64,000 nt of DNA from JAKLQR01 sp963753165 (GTDB taxonomy: Bacteria; Nitrospirota; Thermodesulfovibrionia; Thermodesulfovibrionales; SM23-35). Below, piece after piece: positions 20,865 to 30,110 of the stretch. The translations under genes and the position numbers were made by a program. Where the stretch lies: contig CAVWBP010000014.1 of the NCBI GenBank assembly GCA_963753165.1, positions 1 to 64,000 on the forward strand. Direction: 5' to 3'. Positions within the stretch are counted from its first letter, which is position 1. Every line of letters starts with the position of its first letter. The notes beneath the pieces are model-generated. The model was not told the DNA's origin and ran no database searches. It saw only the letters and a list, made by a program, of their open reading frames with translations.

Positions 20865-21473
20865 TCAAAAATAAAGAACGCCGATGCCACCCCATTGCCC
20901 CCAGCCACGGTCATCTTCCTTATCGATAAATTCTCTCCATCTGAAGTGGCCTTTGATTTCGTTCCAGAACCGGTCTACTTTGCATGCCCGGACCTTGGGA
21001 TGGAAAAGAATATCATGGAGGACGATAAGTCCTCTCCGTTTTACAAGAGGGGAATACAACATGAAATCCCGCCTGACCCCGCTATATCGGTGGTCTCCGT
21101 CAAGAAAGAGAAGATCAATTTTATGGTCCCCTAATATTTTCTTTATCTTCTCTTTCGTTGCTGTTTTGTGAGAATCCTCTCTCAGGAAATACATTTTCTG
21201 AGCTTTCTTCCCGTATGCTCTGAATTTTTTTATGTCGTTTCGGGTATACCCTCCTCCAAAAGGTCCTCCGGGCAGATCAATACTGACTATCACTGCGTCA
21301 GGCCGGGCAATTCGGCACCAGGCGTAGAGCGTTCCTCCACCGGCGGTTCCTATTTCAACGATTGTCCTTAATGCCCTTCTTTTTAGAAGACTGATCAACG
21401 GGGACAATTCGGTTATTTTCTGAATCGCGCCTTTCCTCTCGATTGTGATCTTCGCAATTTTCCGGGAATTCAT
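20865..21473 (-). CDS. class I SAM-dependent methyltransferase-like protein
   Basis: 202 residues of the Methyltransf_24/cephalosporin-hydroxylase-like group. Motif I is IVEIGTAGGGTLYAWC (about 38-53), followed by IVSIDLPGGPFGGGY, then IDLLFLDGDHRYSGVRRDF (motif with Asp-His) and GLIVLHDILFH. The ending DDRGWGQWGGIGVLYF is typical of O-methyltransferase-like sugar or lipid-modifying proteins. The substrate is unknown. The gene stands alone 50 bp downstream of leuA on the same strand and could be the last member of that operon. Confidence 0.8.
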   Translation of the reverse strand: MNSRKIAKITIERKGAIQKITELSPLISLLKRRALRTIVEIGTAGGGTLYAWCRIARPDAVIVSIDLPGGPFGGGYTRNDIKKFRAYGKKAQKMYFLREDSHKTATKEKIKKILGDHKIDLLFLDGDHRYSGVRRDFMLYSPLVKRRGLIVLHDILFHPKVRACKVDRFWNEIKGHFRWREFIDKEDDRGWGQWGGIGVLYF

Positions 21474-21522
21474 GAATACTATGGGTCCGGCAGCGAGGTG
21501 GTGAGATAGTACAGTAAGCTTC

Positions 21523-23034
21523 TCAATGCTTCTTTCTCGCTGCGAGCTTGTTCAGGGCATTGATATACGCCTTTGCAGCTGCAACGATAATATCGGTATC
21601 GGCGCCATGACCGCGGACTGACCGGTCGTCTTCTTCGAGAGAGACCATCACCTCTCCGAGCGCATCCGTCCCGCCGGTTATTGCCTTGATCTCGAATTTC
21701 AGAAGACTGCTCTTTGTCTCTGTTATCGCAGCAATGGCCCTGTAGGTTGCATCGACAGGACCGTCACCCTGCTCCATCCTGTGGACGATTTCGCCGCCCA
21801 CTTTCAGTTTCACTGCTGCAGTCGGTTTCTGGTTAATCCCGCAGATCATGGAGAGATCAACGAGGCTGTATGTTTCAGGGACCTGAACCATCCCGGCGGT
21901 AATCAGCGCCTCTATGTCCTCATCGAAAATTTCCTTTTTCTGATCGGCAATCCTTTTGAACCGCTCGAATGTCTCGTTCACCTCTTCATCAGAGAGCTCA
22001 TATCCGAGGTCCTTCAGCTTCGTTTTGAAGGCATGACGTCCGGAATGCTTTCCGAGAACAAGCTTTGCGGAATAAAGGCCGATGCTTTCCGGCCTGATAA
22101 TCTCATAGGTCGATTTTTCTTTCAGGAGCCCGTCCTGGTGGATGCCGGACTCGTGGGCAAAGGCATTTGCACCGACAATCGCCTTGTTCGGCTGTACAGA
22201 CATCCCGGTTATTTTTGTGACAAGCCTGCTGCTCCTCATGATCTCTTCGGTATTGATCCCGGTATCGGCATCGAAAAGGTCGCGCCGGGTACGCAAAGCC
22301 ATAACGACCTCTTCCATGGAGCAGTTCCCCGCGCGTTCGCCGATGCCGTTGATCGTACACTCGATCTGTCCCGCACCGTTCAGAACCGCTGCAAGCGAAT
22401 TTGATGTGGCAAGCCCCAGGTCATTATGACAGTGGACGGAGATGACCGCCCGGTCGATGTTCTTTACCTTCTCATGCAGAGCCTTTATCATCGTCCCGAA
22501 TTCGGAAGGGATGGTGTATCCGACGGTATCCGGAATATTCACGGTGGAAGCGCCCGCGTCGATGACTGCCTCAACCACCTCGCAGAGGTAATTGATATCG
22601 GTGCGGGTTGCATCCATCGGAGAAAATTCCACGTCGTCGACAAGACTCCGCGCAAGTTTCACCATATTCACCGAACGCTTCAGTGCTTCTTCCCTGCTCA
22701 CACGGAACTGGTATTTCAGATGGATATCGGAAGTCGAATGAAAGGTATGAATCCGTTTTCTGGGGGCATCTTTCAGCGCCTCCCATGCGCTTCTGATATC
22801 TTCCTCTTTTGCCCTGGCGAGGCTGCAGATTATGGGGCCTTCCACCTCGTTGCCGACCGTCTTTACCGCTTCAAAGTCTCCGGGCGAACTGTAGGCGAAT
22901 CCCGCCTCGATCACATCAACTCCAAGCTTTGCAAGCTGTCTGGCCAGCGCGAGTTTTTCCTGGACGTTCATGGACGCACCGGGTGACTGCTCACCGTCGC
23001 GGAGAGTTGTATCAAATATCTTTATCTGTCTCAT
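21523..23034 (-). CDS. leuA: 2-isopropylmalate synthase
   Basis: 503 residues. It condenses acetyl-CoA with 2-ketoisovalerate, the first committed step of leucine synthesis. The HMGL-like barrel begins IKIFDTTLRDGEQSPGASM, with the metal-binding VHCHNDLGLATSNSL. AFAHESGIHQDG and the C-terminal LeuA regulatory domain (about 390-500, site of leucine feedback in the family) follow. The start ATG overlaps the pssA stop by 4 nt (ATGA), so the genes are translationally coupled. Confidence 0.97.
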   Translation of the reverse strand: MRQIKIFDTTLRDGEQSPGASMNVQEKLALARQLAKLGVDVIEAGFAYSSPGDFEAVKTVGNEVEGPIICSLARAKEEDIRSAWEALKDAPRKRIHTFHSTSDIHLKYQFRVSREEALKRSVNMVKLARSLVDDVEFSPMDATRTDINYLCEVVEAVIDAGASTVNIPDTVGYTIPSEFGTMIKALHEKVKNIDRAVISVHCHNDLGLATSNSLAAVLNGAGQIECTINGIGERAGNCSMEEVVMALRTRRDLFDADTGINTEEIMRSSRLVTKITGMSVQPNKAIVGANAFAHESGIHQDGLLKEKSTYEIIRPESIGLYSAKLVLGKHSGRHAFKTKLKDLGYELSDEEVNETFERFKRIADQKKEIFDEDIEALITAGMVQVPETYSLVDLSMICGINQKPTAAVKLKVGGEIVHRMEQGDGPVDATYRAIAAITETKSSLLKFEIKAITGGTDALGEVMVSLEEDDRSVRGHGADTDIIVAAAKAYINALNKLAARKKH

Positions 23035-23762
23035 TGTGTTTTACCTGCCTTCTGTGCCCGTCTCTTTTTTTTCGCGAAGAGAACGATATTCTCAATTATA
23101 CCGCTTACCAGGTAGAGCATTGCAAATACAAACAGCGCAATCTCCGGGTGCATGATGATAACGACGAGTACTACCACAAACAGAACGAGGATCCAGAAAG
23201 GTTTCCTCCTGCGGAAATCGAGTTCTTTTGCGCCATGGAATCTGAGGGTGCTGACCATGAGGACGGCGAGAGAAAAGACAAAGAAGAGAATGAAATAGTT
23301 CTTCGCAGGGACCCTTGTCCACATCTCGGTATAAAAGATTACGAGTGTTGCTAAAAGAGAAGCGGCGCCCGGAATGGGCATGCCGGTAAATGCCTTTGAT
23401 TCTGTCGAGCCCATCTGAACATTGTATCTCGCAAGCCTCAATGCGCCGCAGGCAACAAAGAGAAACGCGGCTGCCCAGCCCACTCTTCCGAAGGGAACAA
23501 GCGCCCATGTGTAGAGCATGACCGCAGGCGCGACGCCGAAAGACACCAGGTCCGAGAGGGAGTCCAGTTCTATGCCGAACTTGGTGGTGCTGTGCGTGAG
23601 CCTCGCAACCCAGCCATCGAGGCCGTCGAAAATATTCGCCAGCAGGATCGCCCATGCGGCATGGAGATAGAGGCCCTTGATCGATGCGAGTATTGAATAG
23701 AAGCCGAGGAACATCCCGCAGAGCGTCAGCGTATTCGGTAATATATAGATGCCTTTCCGCAT
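23031..23762 (-). CDS. pssA: CDP-diacylglycerol-serine O-phosphatidyltransferase
   Basis: 243-residue integral membrane enzyme making phosphatidylserine. The CDP-alcohol phosphatidyltransferase signature reads NIFDGLDGWVARLTHSTTKFGIELDSLSDLVSF (DGxxAR..G..xD..xD). Five to seven hydrophobic segments follow, with a basic C-terminus KKKRRAQK. Its start shares one base with the stop of the upstream sulfite-reductase-like gene. Its product is the substrate of Psd, encoded two genes upstream in the same operon. Confidence 0.95.
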   Translation of the reverse strand: MRKGIYILPNTLTLCGMFLGFYSILASIKGLYLHAAWAILLANIFDGLDGWVARLTHSTTKFGIELDSLSDLVSFGVAPAVMLYTWALVPFGRVGWAAAFLFVACGALRLARYNVQMGSTESKAFTGMPIPGAASLLATLVIFYTEMWTRVPAKNYFILFFVFSLAVLMVSTLRFHGAKELDFRRRKPFWILVLFVVVLVVIIMHPEIALFVFAMLYLVSGIIENIVLFAKKKRRAQKAGKTQ

Positions 23763-24424
23763 TAAGAAAGAACACCTTTTTTGAAAGCCTCGATCCCGAT
23801 ACGCTCTACGAACCGTGGCACGCGTTCCCTCGGTTTGGAATTCTTTGCATAGTAGTCAATACATTTTTTTATAAGTGCAAGCGCCTGGTCGTCAGTGAGT
23901 TTTTCGGCAATCAGATCGCCTATACGCGGTCTTCCCCCTGAATTTCCTCCCACAATGATTTTCCAGCCGTCCGGCTCTGCGATAGCGCCGATATCCCTCA
24001 GGTAACTCTCCGCGCAGCAGAGCCTGCAGCCGGAGACCCCGATCTTGGTCTTGGCGGGAATAACATCCTGTTTGCCCACGTATCCCTGTTCGACTTTTGC
24101 GGCAAGACCGATGGAATCGCCCTGGCCGAATTTGCAGGTCAAGGTCCCGGGGCACGCCTGTACATAGTGGACACAGAGCCCCTCAGCAGGCCCGACATCC
24201 ATTGCGAGGTCATTCCACGCCTTTTCCACATCCTCCGGATTCAGCCCGACGAGCGCAATGCGCTGTCCTGAGGTAATTTTGATGATACGGACCTTATATT
24301 TCCGTGAAACCTTCGCGAGAGCTTCCAGGATTTCTGGGGTCAATACTCCCATCGGAATCCTCGGCACTATGGCATACGTCTTTTTATCTCTCTGTAAAAT
24401 GGCTCCTCTCGGTTCTTCAGCCAT
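23762..24424 (-). CDS. single-domain nitrite/sulfite reductase-like protein
   Basis: 220 residues. The N-terminal ferredoxin-like half-domain (AIVPRIPMGVLTPEILEAL) is followed by one siroheme/[4Fe-4S] domain with the cysteine set CPGTLTC (C-x5-C) and CRLCC (C-x3-C). This is the ligand pattern of assimilatory sulfite/nitrite reductases but in a protein half their length. Such small proteins occur in anaerobes; the physiological substrate is unproven. It lies between psd and pssA in a biosynthetic operon, which is unexpected for a redox enzyme. Confidence 0.85.
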   Translation of the reverse strand: MAEEPRGAILQRDKKTYAIVPRIPMGVLTPEILEALAKVSRKYKVRIIKITSGQRIALVGLNPEDVEKAWNDLAMDVGPAEGLCVHYVQACPGTLTCKFGQGDSIGLAAKVEQGYVGKQDVIPAKTKIGVSGCRLCCAESYLRDIGAIAEPDGWKIIVGGNSGGRPRIGDLIAEKLTDDQALALIKKCIDYYAKNSKPRERVPRFVERIGIEAFKKGVLS

Positions 24425-24537
24425 AACAATATTCCTCCTTACTCTCTGTCTTTTTTATTATGAATTGATACGTTGCTCAGATTATTGTCATTATAACCGA
24501 TTTGCGACATTCTCTCCCGACAGGTGCAAAATGCCCG

Positions 24538-25224
24538 TTATTTATTCTGCCTTGCAATCACGGTCTCTCCGGCCTTCACCTTATCTCCGGGCTTCACCAT
24601 GATTTTTGCATCCTTCGGCAGATAGACATCCAGACGTGAACTGAATTTTATCATTCCATAGCGCTCGCCCCGTTTTAGCGTATCTCCGGGTTTCACCCTG
24701 CAGACAGCCCTTCTCGCGATAAACCCCGCAACCTGCCTTACCAGCACCTTTCCCTGCTTGCCGTCGAGAACCATGTCGATATGTTCGTTCTTCATTGACG
24801 CGTCATCTTTATACGCAGCCAGGAATTTCCCGGCTTTATGTTGCACCGCAATCACCTGTCCGTCACAGGGCGCACGGTTGACATGAACGTTCAGGGGGGA
24901 CATGAAGATGCTTATCTCCTTTACATCGGAATCGAGATACTCCTGCTCATAGACATCTTTGATGAGGATGACTTTTCCGTCTGCAGGAGCGACAAACAGC
25001 CCTTCCCCCTGAGGCGTCACCCGCTCCGGATCTCTGAAGAAATAGGGCATGAACAACGTGATGAGAAGAGAAACGCAGGTGATGAACACCAGGAGAGAGG
25101 AGACGAACTGATGCGTCCCCGATCTCCAGATCCAGTAGAGGAGAAAAGCAAGTGCGACTGTAACGAAGAGGGACCCCAGGATAAAGGGATACCCTTCATG
25201 GGCGAATTTACTCAGCAATGGCAT
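24538..25224 (-). CDS. psd: phosphatidylserine decarboxylase
   Basis: 228 residues, the short (archaeal/PsdA-type) proenzyme making phosphatidylethanolamine. Two N-terminal membrane segments (about 14-32 and 37-58) are followed by YFFRDPERVTP and SPLNVHVNRAPCDG. The autocleavage region is MIKFSSRLDVYLP, where the usual Gly-Ser is Ser-Ser and the second Ser would become the pyruvoyl group. It sits 81 bp after ilvC and 113 bp before the sulfite-reductase-like gene. Confidence 0.93.
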   Translation of the reverse strand: MPLLSKFAHEGYPFILGSLFVTVALAFLLYWIWRSGTHQFVSSLLVFITCVSLLITLFMPYFFRDPERVTPQGEGLFVAPADGKVILIKDVYEQEYLDSDVKEISIFMSPLNVHVNRAPCDGQVIAVQHKAGKFLAAYKDDASMKNEHIDMVLDGKQGKVLVRQVAGFIARRAVCRVKPGDTLKRGERYGMIKFSSRLDVYLPKDAKIMVKPGDKVKAGETVIARQNK

Positions 25225-25305
25225 TCACTCTTCATTCGATTCGCGGGGCAGATACCAGGGTATTTCAGCGTGTCCGCCCCACGTGTTCCAGACATTCAGG
25301 GTTAC

Positions 25306-26328
25306 TTACGCCTTTGACTTGTCTACGAGTTTGCCTTTCTTGAGCCACGGCATCATTGCCCTGAGTTTCGCGCCGACGTCTTCGATATTATGCCCCTCGC
25401 CTTCTTTTGTAAGGGCGTTGAAAACCGGTTTATTTGCCCTGCATTCGAGAATCCATTCCTTCGCAAATTCACCGGACTGTATTTCCCGGAGGATTTTCTT
25501 CATCTCCTGTTTTGTTTCGTCTGTGATAATCCGCGGCCCCCGCGAGAGGTCTCCGTACTGTGCGGTATTGCTTATAGAATACCTCATGTTGGAAATCCCG
25601 CCTTCGTGAATGAGGTCGACAATGAGTTTCACCTCATGGAGACATTCAAAGTAAGCCATTTCAGGCGAGTATCCCGCTTCGACAAGTGTCTCGTACCCGG
25701 CGGTGATAAGCGCGGTGAGCCCGCCGCAGAGCACAACCTGCTCCCCGAACAGGTCTGTTTCAGTCTCTTCCCGGAAGGTCGTTTCAATGACACCGGCACG
25801 CCCGCCGCCGATCGCCGAGGCATATGCGAGCGCGACTTTTTTCGTAGTTTTAGAGGGGTCCTGATAGATAGCGATAAGGCAGGGGACCCCGCTTCCTTTT
25901 GTATACTCTGACCGCACAAGGTGGCCGGGACCTTTCGGCGCTGCCATGAAGACATTCACATGCGCCGGGGGGACGATCTGCCCGAAGTGGATATTGAACC
26001 CGTGCGCGAAACCGAGGTAAACACCTTTCTTGATATTCGGCGCAATTTCAGCCTTGTAGATATCGGCCATATATTCATCGGGGACAAGCATCATGATCAC
26101 GTCAGCCTTTTTGGCGGCCTCTCCTGCGGTATACACTTTGAACCCCGCCTTCTCCGCCTTTTCCCAGCCCGGTCCGCCTTTTCTGACGCCGATGATCACA
26201 TCGACCCCGCTCTCTTTCAGGTTGTTCGCATGCGCATGCCCCTGGCTGCCGTATCCGATTACCGCCACCTTCCTGCCTTTGAGAACTTTCCTGTCAGCGT
26301 CTTTATCATAGTAGATCTTTACCATCAT
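25306..26328 (-). CDS. ilvC: ketol-acid reductoisomerase
   Basis: 340 residues. NADPH-dependent isomeroreduction of acetolactate and acetohydroxybutyrate in valine, leucine and isoleucine synthesis. The Rossmann motif VAVIGYGSQGHAHANNL is followed by VIIGVRKGG, APKGPGHLVR and the class I knotted C-terminal domain with GLTALITAGYETLVEAGYSPEMAYFECLHE. The start is ATG 26328 or the next codon ATG 26325, after GGAGGGA. It is the first gene of the operon that ends with leuA, coupling branched-chain amino-acid and phospholipid synthesis genes. Confidence 0.97.
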   Translation of the reverse strand: MMVKIYYDKDADRKVLKGRKVAVIGYGSQGHAHANNLKESGVDVIIGVRKGGPGWEKAEKAGFKVYTAGEAAKKADVIMMLVPDEYMADIYKAEIAPNIKKGVYLGFAHGFNIHFGQIVPPAHVNVFMAAPKGPGHLVRSEYTKGSGVPCLIAIYQDPSKTTKKVALAYASAIGGGRAGVIETTFREETETDLFGEQVVLCGGLTALITAGYETLVEAGYSPEMAYFECLHEVKLIVDLIHEGGISNMRYSISNTAQYGDLSRGPRIITDETKQEMKKILREIQSGEFAKEWILECRANKPVFNALTKEGEGHNIEDVGAKLRAMMPWLKKGKLVDKSKA

Positions 26329-26898
26329 TCCCTCCGTAAATAGTCTGAATTAAGTTATGCGTATTATATTACAACCTTATAGATTTTTTCTAATTTGTTG
26401 CATGTATGAAGTTTTAAAGGTCTGTGTAAAATTATCGGGAGAGTATAGTTTAAAGAAGTTAAGAATAGAGTTTAGTGCTACCTAAACTCCTGGCGGATTT
26501 TCCTTGAAGAGCACCCTTTTGAATAGGAACTCTTTACATCTGATATTTTCGATATCGTATATTTCCTGTTCAAACAAACATGCCCGAATGCTTTTTTGAA
26601 CAATCACGACTACCTTTCGAAACAAATAGGCAAAATGACTTCATCAAGTCCGCGAATGGTAAAGTTGTTTTAGTTTGAATGTTTCATTCGAAATATCTTG
26701 ATTCTTGGGAATAATAAAAACAATATAAAGCAACCTGCCAAGTTATGTAAAACCTATTCTACCCTCATTCGAGTTTCAGAGGCATTAGAATGAACTGAAG
26801 TATAATTATGCCTCACCTCGCCTCGCTCAATCCGATTACAGCGCTGTGATATAATTAGCAGGACCAAACTAAATCTGCGTAATATCAGGAGGAATGTA
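26329..26898. other. divergent intergenic region
   Basis: 570 bp between ilvC (leftward) and the outer-membrane protein (rightward). It is AT-rich. A TATAAT-like -10 facing ilvC is visible near 26360-26370 but with a poor -35. AGGAGG at about 26887 serves the rightward gene. No RNA or repeat was recognised. Confidence 0.4.
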
Positions 26899-27865
26899 AT
26901 GGGTCTCCGATTTGAGGTTGAGCCTTTGCGAGGGTTTTTTCTTTATGGAATTCTGTGTCTAACGATATTGGTCATGATTCCCGTGGTTGTTCTGCCATCG
27001 ACGTCTTGCGCGCAGACAGACGGATACAATCCAGCGGGAAATGTCAGTAAACTTCTCCTTCTCCGCAAGCACTGTCTACCAGTTTAATGCGCCTGTTGAT
27101 GGTGGTGGAAAGTTGAATGTTGCGCGCTACAACTCTGCGTTAGACATGTCGGGAAGGGTGAGCAAAGACCTTCGACTCGGCCTCGGCCTTGCCTATGAGT
27201 ATGATGAATACGATTTCTCAGGCCTTACCAAATTCCCTGTTGCACGACCATGGTCAGGGGTCAATCGCTTTGGTATCAGTTTCCCAGTTAACTATTCCTT
27301 CACAGACAATTGGAGGCTCTTCGTGAGCCCCTCTATCCAGTGGTCCGGAGAATCGGGCGCAGAATGGGACGACGCGCTTTCCTATGGCGCTGTGACGGGC
27401 ATTTCCTATAAAATCCGTCCTAACGCTGTAATCGGCCTCGGCGCGGGTGTTTACTCGAACATCGAGAAGACCACTGTGTTTCCCTATCTCACTGTCAACT
27501 GGCAGGTGACCGAACGCCTCCGCATCGTCAATCCCTTCCGCACAAGCCCTGCTGGCCCTGCGGGCCTCGAACTTGCCTACGCCATCGACAAATACTGGGA
27601 AACCGGGCTCGGCGCTGCATACCGATCCTATCGCTTCCGCCTTGAGGAGGATGGCCCGATCCCGAATGGCATTGGAGAGTATAAGACCGTTCCGGTCTTC
27701 GCCCGTATTTCCTACAAGTTCATGCCCCAGATACGGATCGATGTGTATGGGGGTGCGACTTTTGTCAACAAGATATATATCGAGGACCGGGATGGCGATG
27801 AGCTTTTCAGGACTAAGACCGATATCTCACCGCTTATCGGTCTAACCTTCATGGCCAGATTTTAA
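26899..27865 (+). CDS. outer-membrane beta-barrel protein (frameshifted)
   Basis: About 320 residues. ATG 26899 follows an AGGAGGAATGTA site. The N-terminus has a long signal segment (FFLYGILCLTILVMIPVVVL) ending near STSCAQTDG. The remainder alternates hydrophobic and polar residues in beta strands and ends in Phe (GLTFMARF), as outer-membrane barrels do. The pattern resembles DUF6268-type putative OMPs. One frameshift near 27045, between NPAGNVS and VNFSFSAS, separates the signal from the barrel; probably a sequencing indel. Function unknown. Confidence 0.7.
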
Positions 27866-27901
27866 CAGCTGACATGAGGGATCGCACTCTGAATTGTATC
27901 T

Positions 27902-28303
27902 TCAGGACAAGCTGATATGGCTTTCTCCGCCTCCAATTAATGGGAGTATCTTTTCAACTGTAAAATATACCAAAAACTTTGGGCCCTTCTGCTTGTCCTC
28001 TTCAGGGGTTAAGTTACGTCTGGTCATTTTTGCTATTAAGGTTGAGTCAGTCTCTTCCTTTACCTTTTTCAAAAACAGCCTTACACCTCTGTGACCTGAG
28101 ACATTCTCAATAAAAAGAAATGACGCATAGGGATTTGACTGCAGGTTAAGATGGGTCAGACGTTCTCTCATGACAAAAGCTAATGTCCCATCATCAAAAA
28201 TATGTGGGATAGAGTAGATTGCCGCATCTACTTTACCTTCTGAATCAGCTGTGGATAAAACTCCTGTGCCATTTACGCTGTCAAAGTATTCTTTCAGTGT
28301 CAT
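27902..28303 (-). CDS. pyridoxamine 5'-phosphate oxidase-family protein
   Basis: 133 residues of the FMN-binding split-barrel superfamily. Seen: GTGVLSTADSEGKVDAAIY, FVMRERLTHLNLQSNPYASFLF and YFTVEKILPLIGG. ATG 28303 is chosen because AGGAGAA lies just upstream; a longer frame would run into the lipocalin gene. Family members bind FMN, F420 or heme; which one applies here cannot be told. The gene directly follows the lipocalin gene and is probably co-transcribed. Confidence 0.75.
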   Translation of the reverse strand: MTLKEYFDSVNGTGVLSTADSEGKVDAAIYSIPHIFDDGTLAFVMRERLTHLNLQSNPYASFLFIENVSGHRGVRLFLKKVKEETDSTLIAKMTRRNLTPEEDKQKGPKFLVYFTVEKILPLIGGGESHISLS

Positions 28304-28310
28304 GTTTCTC

Positions 28311-28874
28311 CTATTGGTGGTCTGTTTTAATAAGCCTTGAGGTATCATAGTGGTTATCCTTTAAGCGAGAGAGAATCGCTTCATATAATTCTCCCTCCAT
28401 CTCCCTGGTGCGGCTCAAAATCCAAAGGTATTCCCGGGTCGGATTTCCGATGACGGCGTATTCATAGTTTGTTCCCAAGTCAATTATCCAGTAGTCTCCT
28501 GCAAAAGGCCAGAAAAAAGATACCTTGAGCTTGGCATTTGTTTCTTTGTCAACTACCCATGCCTTACCTTTTGCAGACCTTATCTTGCCGCTGAATGACT
28601 TGTCATAGCATTCGTTGAGAACAGAGATCTTCCCATCATCTCTCAGAGTATACGTTGCCTTACTTCCCACGCAACCCTCCTGGAAACTGTGGGGATATCT
28701 TGCAATCTCATACCATACCCCTGTGTAGCGGTTTAAATCTACATAAGGAACAACTGGTAAGGGGGTAGATGTTTGTTTCGACATATTTACGCATCCTATC
28801 ATATTCAGAAGTATTGAAGTTATGGTTAAAATACAGAACGCTCTTAACCCTAATTTAGAATTAAATTTATTCAT
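28311..28874 (-). CDS. blc: outer-membrane lipocalin (Blc-like)
   Basis: 187 residues. A lipoprotein signal with lipobox MIGC near residue 28 is followed by the lipocalin signature GVWYEIARYPHSFQEGCVG, a central DDGKISVLNEC, and FFWPFAGDYWIIDLGTNYEYAVIGNPTREYLWILSRT. Bacterial Blc binds lysophospholipids and fatty acids at the inner face of the outer membrane. ATG 28874 is preferred because AGGCGAG sits at correct spacing; an in-frame upstream ATG would add 32 charged residues before the signal. Confidence 0.9.
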   Translation of the reverse strand: MNKFNSKLGLRAFCILTITSILLNMIGCVNMSKQTSTPLPVVPYVDLNRYTGVWYEIARYPHSFQEGCVGSKATYTLRDDGKISVLNECYDKSFSGKIRSAKGKAWVVDKETNAKLKVSFFWPFAGDYWIIDLGTNYEYAVIGNPTREYLWILSRTREMEGELYEAILSRLKDNHYDTSRLIKTDHQ

Positions 28875-29059
28875 TTCTCGCCTTTGTTCCATTAACAACC
28901 TTTTTTTTCGAATTTCTCTTTGCCTGTTAAGCGGCTTAAAGCAATCCCATCTTTTTTCTTCCTCGGGCAAAATAAAGTCAAGAATAAGTTTATATTAGCG
29001 CTTCATGTTTTCAGTTATGTCCATCCGCTATCATAATTATAGATCTTCATATATTGGGT

Positions 29060-29548
29060 TTATCTTGAAATCCATTCTGAAACAGCCTGAAATCTGGTAA
29101 CATGAATACATCGGGTTATTTTTACGAATATCAGTTTAGTTTCAGCAGAATGGATGATTTCTTTAAGCTTAGGATGTTTCCGAATGAGTACCTGTGTCAA
29201 TTCTGACCATTTCTCCCCTTTTCTTATAGGAAAGGCGTTTCCTAAAATAGTCAGGGATTCAGCACTCAAATAGTCTTTTTCTGTGTTCGATCGTGTATCA
29301 ATAAGAAGGGAAACATGATTATTTTTGAGGATATTTTTATATTTCTGTGTTTTTCGGGGGGTAATAAATACAATCCCTTTCCTGTCAGGAGAAAGCGCAA
29401 AAGCGATCATAGAAGTATAAGGTTGTCCATCTGATTCGGTTGCGAGTACAGCATGAAGCTGGTCTTTATCCAAGGCATTTAACCTTTCGAATATGGGTGC
29501 GCTGCCTTTTTTTACTCTGTCAGGTATTGATTCCTCTGATTTTTTCAC
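29060..29548 (-). CDS. pyridoxamine 5'-phosphate oxidase-like FMN-binding protein
   Basis: 162 residues, GTG start at 29548. Split-barrel flavin-binding pattern: HAVLATESDGQPYTSMIAFALSPD, FITPRKTQKYKNILKNNHVSLLIDTRSN and KLIFVKITRCIHVTRFQ. It is distinct in sequence from the family member at 27.9-28.3 kb. The gene lies 8 bp downstream of the photolyase remnant. Substrate unknown. Confidence 0.75.
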   Translation of the reverse strand: MKKSEESIPDRVKKGSAPIFERLNALDKDQLHAVLATESDGQPYTSMIAFALSPDRKGIVFITPRKTQKYKNILKNNHVSLLIDTRSNTEKDYLSAESLTILGNAFPIRKGEKWSELTQVLIRKHPKLKEIIHSAETKLIFVKITRCIHVTRFQAVSEWISR

Positions 29549-29556
29549 ATTGCACC

Positions 29557-29808
29557 TTATAAGGATTGAACATTTTCAATATACTTGTTTATGTCAAATT
29601 TTGATTTACAGCCATTATAGCTCATATAGCGTATCTTTCCAAATACAGGCCGGCTATTCCATGCCCTGTCATGAACCCCTCCGATACTCCAGGCGATCCC
29701 TGCGTATCCGTTCGGGTCTCTGCCGTCAAGTTCATACCTGTCATTAAGATAGACTGCTATTTCCATCGCCTGTTCAGGAGATTCCGTCCACTCAAGGATC
29801 TTTTTTGC
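29557..29808 (-). pseudogene. 3' remnant of a class II CPD photolyase
   Basis: 84 codons reading AKKILEWTESPEQAMEIAV, then NDRYELDGRDPNGYAGIAWSIGG, VHDRAWNSRPVFGKIRYMSYNG and KSKFD. This is the highly conserved C-terminus of class II deoxyribodipyrimidine photolyase, including FAD and DNA contacts. The frame is closed at once by TAG at 29809-29811, and no upstream photolyase sequence remains in any frame. About 80% of the gene is missing, so it is a deletion remnant, not a frameshift. Confidence 0.75.
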
Positions 29809-29987
29809 CTATGCATGAAATCGAACAGGGTGAAACATGTATATTCTTATTAGGCGACAAACACAGGAATTATGGTGCTGACAAGAGATATTCCGCGAAA
29901 ACTGAGCCTTGAAACAGCTTGTAAAAGTTGACCGTATAGTTTTCAGTCCACCCTCTTCTCTCCTCACAAATCCCCTAAAAAATACCC

Positions 29988-30015
29988 TTGACATTTCCTG
30001 GTAATTTGATATAAA
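29988..30015 (+). promoter_or_regulatory. sigma-70 promoter of the Hsp20 operon
   Basis: TTGACA at 29988-29993, 16-bp spacer, TATAAA at 30010-30015. It lies immediately upstream of the CIRCE element and 95 bp before the first Hsp20 gene. Confidence 0.7.
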
Positions 30016-30022
30016 AATAATA

Positions 30023-30049
30023 TTAGCACTCTCTATGCGAGAGTGCTAA
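30023..30049 (+). promoter_or_regulatory. CIRCE element (HrcA operator)
   Basis: TTAGCACTC, nine bases, GAGTGCTAA: an exact match to the CIRCE consensus bound by the heat-shock repressor HrcA. It overlaps the expected transcription start of the Hsp20 operon, so HrcA would block initiation. Confidence 0.95.
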
Positions 30050-30110
30050 TTCAGCGGAATAACTTGCTTATTTCGTTGTTTCAACTTTTATTATAAGGAG
30101 GTGAGCCACT

